Shown here: positions 62,921-64,000 of the stretch, in pieces
How the letters are laid out: each line of letters starts with the position of its first letter
How positions within the stretch are numbered: the stretch's first letter is position 1
From: Futiania mangrovi
GTDB taxonomy: Bacteria; Pseudomonadota; Alphaproteobacteria; Futianiales; Futianiaceae
Direction: 5' to 3'
NCBI RefSeq assembly: GCF_024158125.1
Contig: NZ_JAMZFT010000001.1
Span: 1,302,001 to 1,366,000, forward strand
Length of the DNA stretch: 64,000 bases
Notes under the pieces: generated by a model
What the model saw: only the letters and a program-made list of their open reading frames with translations
Told to the model about the DNA's origin: nothing
Databases searched by the model: none
Program-made: the position numbers and the translations under genes

Positions 62921-63610
62921 ATGAAAAGCGAGACCCTCGACGAGATCCTGAAAGCGCGGGCCGAGGCGCGCGCCCTCGTCGTCGCCACGCGGCTTTCCGA
63001 CGGCGCACAGCGCATCGTGGCACCCGACGCGCAGGCGGGCGAGTCGACGCTCGAGCGCGCCGCGCACGCAGCCCTTCTGAGCGACAAGCCCCGCACCGTC
63101 GAGGCGGACGGCGAGGATTGGTTCCTCAACGTCTTCAACACGCCGCTGCGCCTCATCGTGGTGGGCGCGGTGCACATCGCGCAGGCGCTCGTCCCGGCGG
63201 CGCAGCTTGCGGGCTATGCGGTGACCGTGATCGACCCGCGCACCGCCTTCGCCACAGCCGACCGGTTTCCTGGCGTCGCGATCAGCCACGACTGGCCCGA
63301 CGAAGCGATGGAGGCGCTGAAGCCCGATCACCGCACCGCCCTCGTCACGCTGACGCACGACCCGAAGCTCGACGATCCGGCGTTGCACGTGGCCTTGCGC
63401 TCGCCCCTTTTCTACATCGGTGCGCTGGGGTCCACACGCACGCACGCAAAGCGTGTCGCACGGCTGACCGAGGCGGGCTTCACGGAGGCCGAGATCGCGC
63501 GCATCCATGCGCCCGTTGGCCTCTCCATCGCGGCCTCGACGCCCGCCGAGATTGCCATCGCCACGCTGGCCCAGATCACCAGCGTGCTGCGGGGAGGCAC
63601 GGTCCGGTGA
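62921..63610 (+). CDS. XdhC C-terminal Rossmann-domain protein
   Basis: 229 residues. XdhC_C Rossmann fold with LRLIVVGAVHIAQALVPAAQ (about 84-103), VTVIDPRTAFATADRFPGV, ALVTLTHDPKLDDPALHVAL, FYIGALGSTRTHAKRVARL and IHAPVGLSIAASTPAEIAIA. ATG 62921 is 4 bases after the CoxF-like stop. With its neighbour it makes up a whole XdhC for molybdenum cofactor insertion. Confidence 0.92.
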   Translation: MKSETLDEILKARAEARALVVATRLSDGAQRIVAPDAQAGESTLERAAHAALLSDKPRTVEADGEDWFLNVFNTPLRLIVVGAVHIAQALVPAAQLAGYAVTVIDPRTAFATADRFPGVAISHDWPDEAMEALKPDHRTALVTLTHDPKLDDPALHVALRSPLFYIGALGSTRTHAKRVARLTEAGFTEAEIARIHAPVGLSIAASTPAEIAIATLAQITSVLRGGTVR

Positions 63611-64000
63611 GGTTCGGCCCGGTCCCGCTGGACGAGGCGGAGGGCGCGGTCCTCGCCCACTCCCTGAAAGCGGGCGCGGTGCGCCTGAAGAAGGGCCGCG
63701 TGCTGACGGCGGACGATCTCGCCGCACTTTCCGCTGAGGGTGTGGGCGAGGTGATTGCTGCCCGTCTCGGCAACAACGACGTGGCCGAGGACGAAGCGGC
63801 AGACATCCTCGCCGCCGCCATCGCCGGCCCCGGCACGCGCGCGGCGCCCCCCTTCACAGGCCGCGCCAATCTCTATGCGGAACTTGCGGGCCTTCTCGCC
63901 GTCGACCGTGACCGGATCGACGCGGTGAACCTCGTTGACGAGGCGATCACGCTCGCGACTCTGACGCCGTACGAGGCGGTCGCGGAGAACGACATGCTGG
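63607..64000 (+). CDS. Molybdopterin-binding MoeA/MobA-like protein (cut by window end)
   Basis: At least 131 residues, truncated at the window's edge. It begins with GTG overlapping the previous TGA (GTGA). MRFGPVPLDEAEGAVLAHSL, KKGRVLTADDLAALSAEGVG and AARLGNNDVAEDEAADILAA match the N-terminus of the molybdopterin-binding/nucleotidyltransferase proteins usual at this position in cox accessory operons. It probably makes the CMP form of the cofactor; the nucleotidyltransferase part would lie beyond 64000. Confidence 0.8.
   Translation, partial: MRFGPVPLDEAEGAVLAHSLKAGAVRLKKGRVLTADDLAALSAEGVGEVIAARLGNNDVAEDEAADILAAAIAGPGTRAAPPFTGRANLYAELAGLLAVDRDRIDAVNLVDEAITLATLTPYEAVAENDML

Overview
The window is a high-GC chromosomal segment from a free-living, probably aquatic alphaproteobacterium. 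The polar organiser PopZ next to valS, an NDUFS4-like complex I subunit, the AapJQMP amino-acid transporter, a TAXI-type TRAP transporter and CO-dehydrogenase accessory genes all point that way. The genus cannot be fixed from the sequence. There is no insertion sequence, prophage, integrase or CRISPR array. Four tRNA genes (Cys, Asn, Arg, Pro) are present.

Region by region. 1-9.3 kb is housekeeping: argS-dgt, erpA, xthA, a membrane histidine kinase, a RimK-like ATP-grasp/GNAT pair and ilvD. 9.3-10.8 kb is a small regulatory island: a PEP-CTERM surface protein with a textbook sigma-54 promoter and strong terminator, then a second sigma-54 promoter and a second, similar terminator enclosing only about 170 bases and no recognisable gene. 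10.8-29.2 kb holds a LysR regulator, valS, popZ, tolC, pcm, two tRNAs, an ECF sigma/anti-sigma pair, photolyase, cyclopropane fatty acid synthase, cysK, an alanyl-tRNA editing protein, a mercaptopyruvate sulfurtransferase and small enzymes. 29.2-37.5 kb is a peptide ABC transporter operon (binding protein, two permeases, two ATPases, an ArgE-type deacylase) with a divergent IclR regulator. Two copies of a conserved structured RNA element lie at the 3' side of the first gene and beyond the last gene of that operon. 37.6-48.4 kb holds an acidic orphan protein, aapJQMP, metC, and a TAXI TRAP transporter with a universal stress protein. 48.4-51.7 kb holds two tRNAs, a complex I subunit, a DUF192 lipoprotein, an orphan ABC transporter and a double cold-shock protein. 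52-59.6 kb is an Mrp-type cation/proton antiporter operon with an unusual composition: MrpE, F, G, a stand-alone MrpA C-terminal module, B, C, three NuoL/M/N-like antiporter subunits and a small membrane protein. 59.7-64 kb starts a CO-dehydrogenase-type accessory operon (coxG, coxD, coxE, two XdhC-family genes, and a molybdopterin-binding protein cut by the window edge).

The most interesting signals are (1) the repeated two-hairpin RNA element in the peptide transporter operon, with 52 of 60 identical bases, a wobble-preserving change in one stem, and a loop carrying CCCUCC that could pair with the ribosome-binding site of the operon's first gene; (2) the paired sigma-54 units at 9.4-10.8 kb, the second of which looks like a short noncoding transcript or gene relic; and (3) the rearranged Mrp operon with a terminator-like hairpin in its upstream region.
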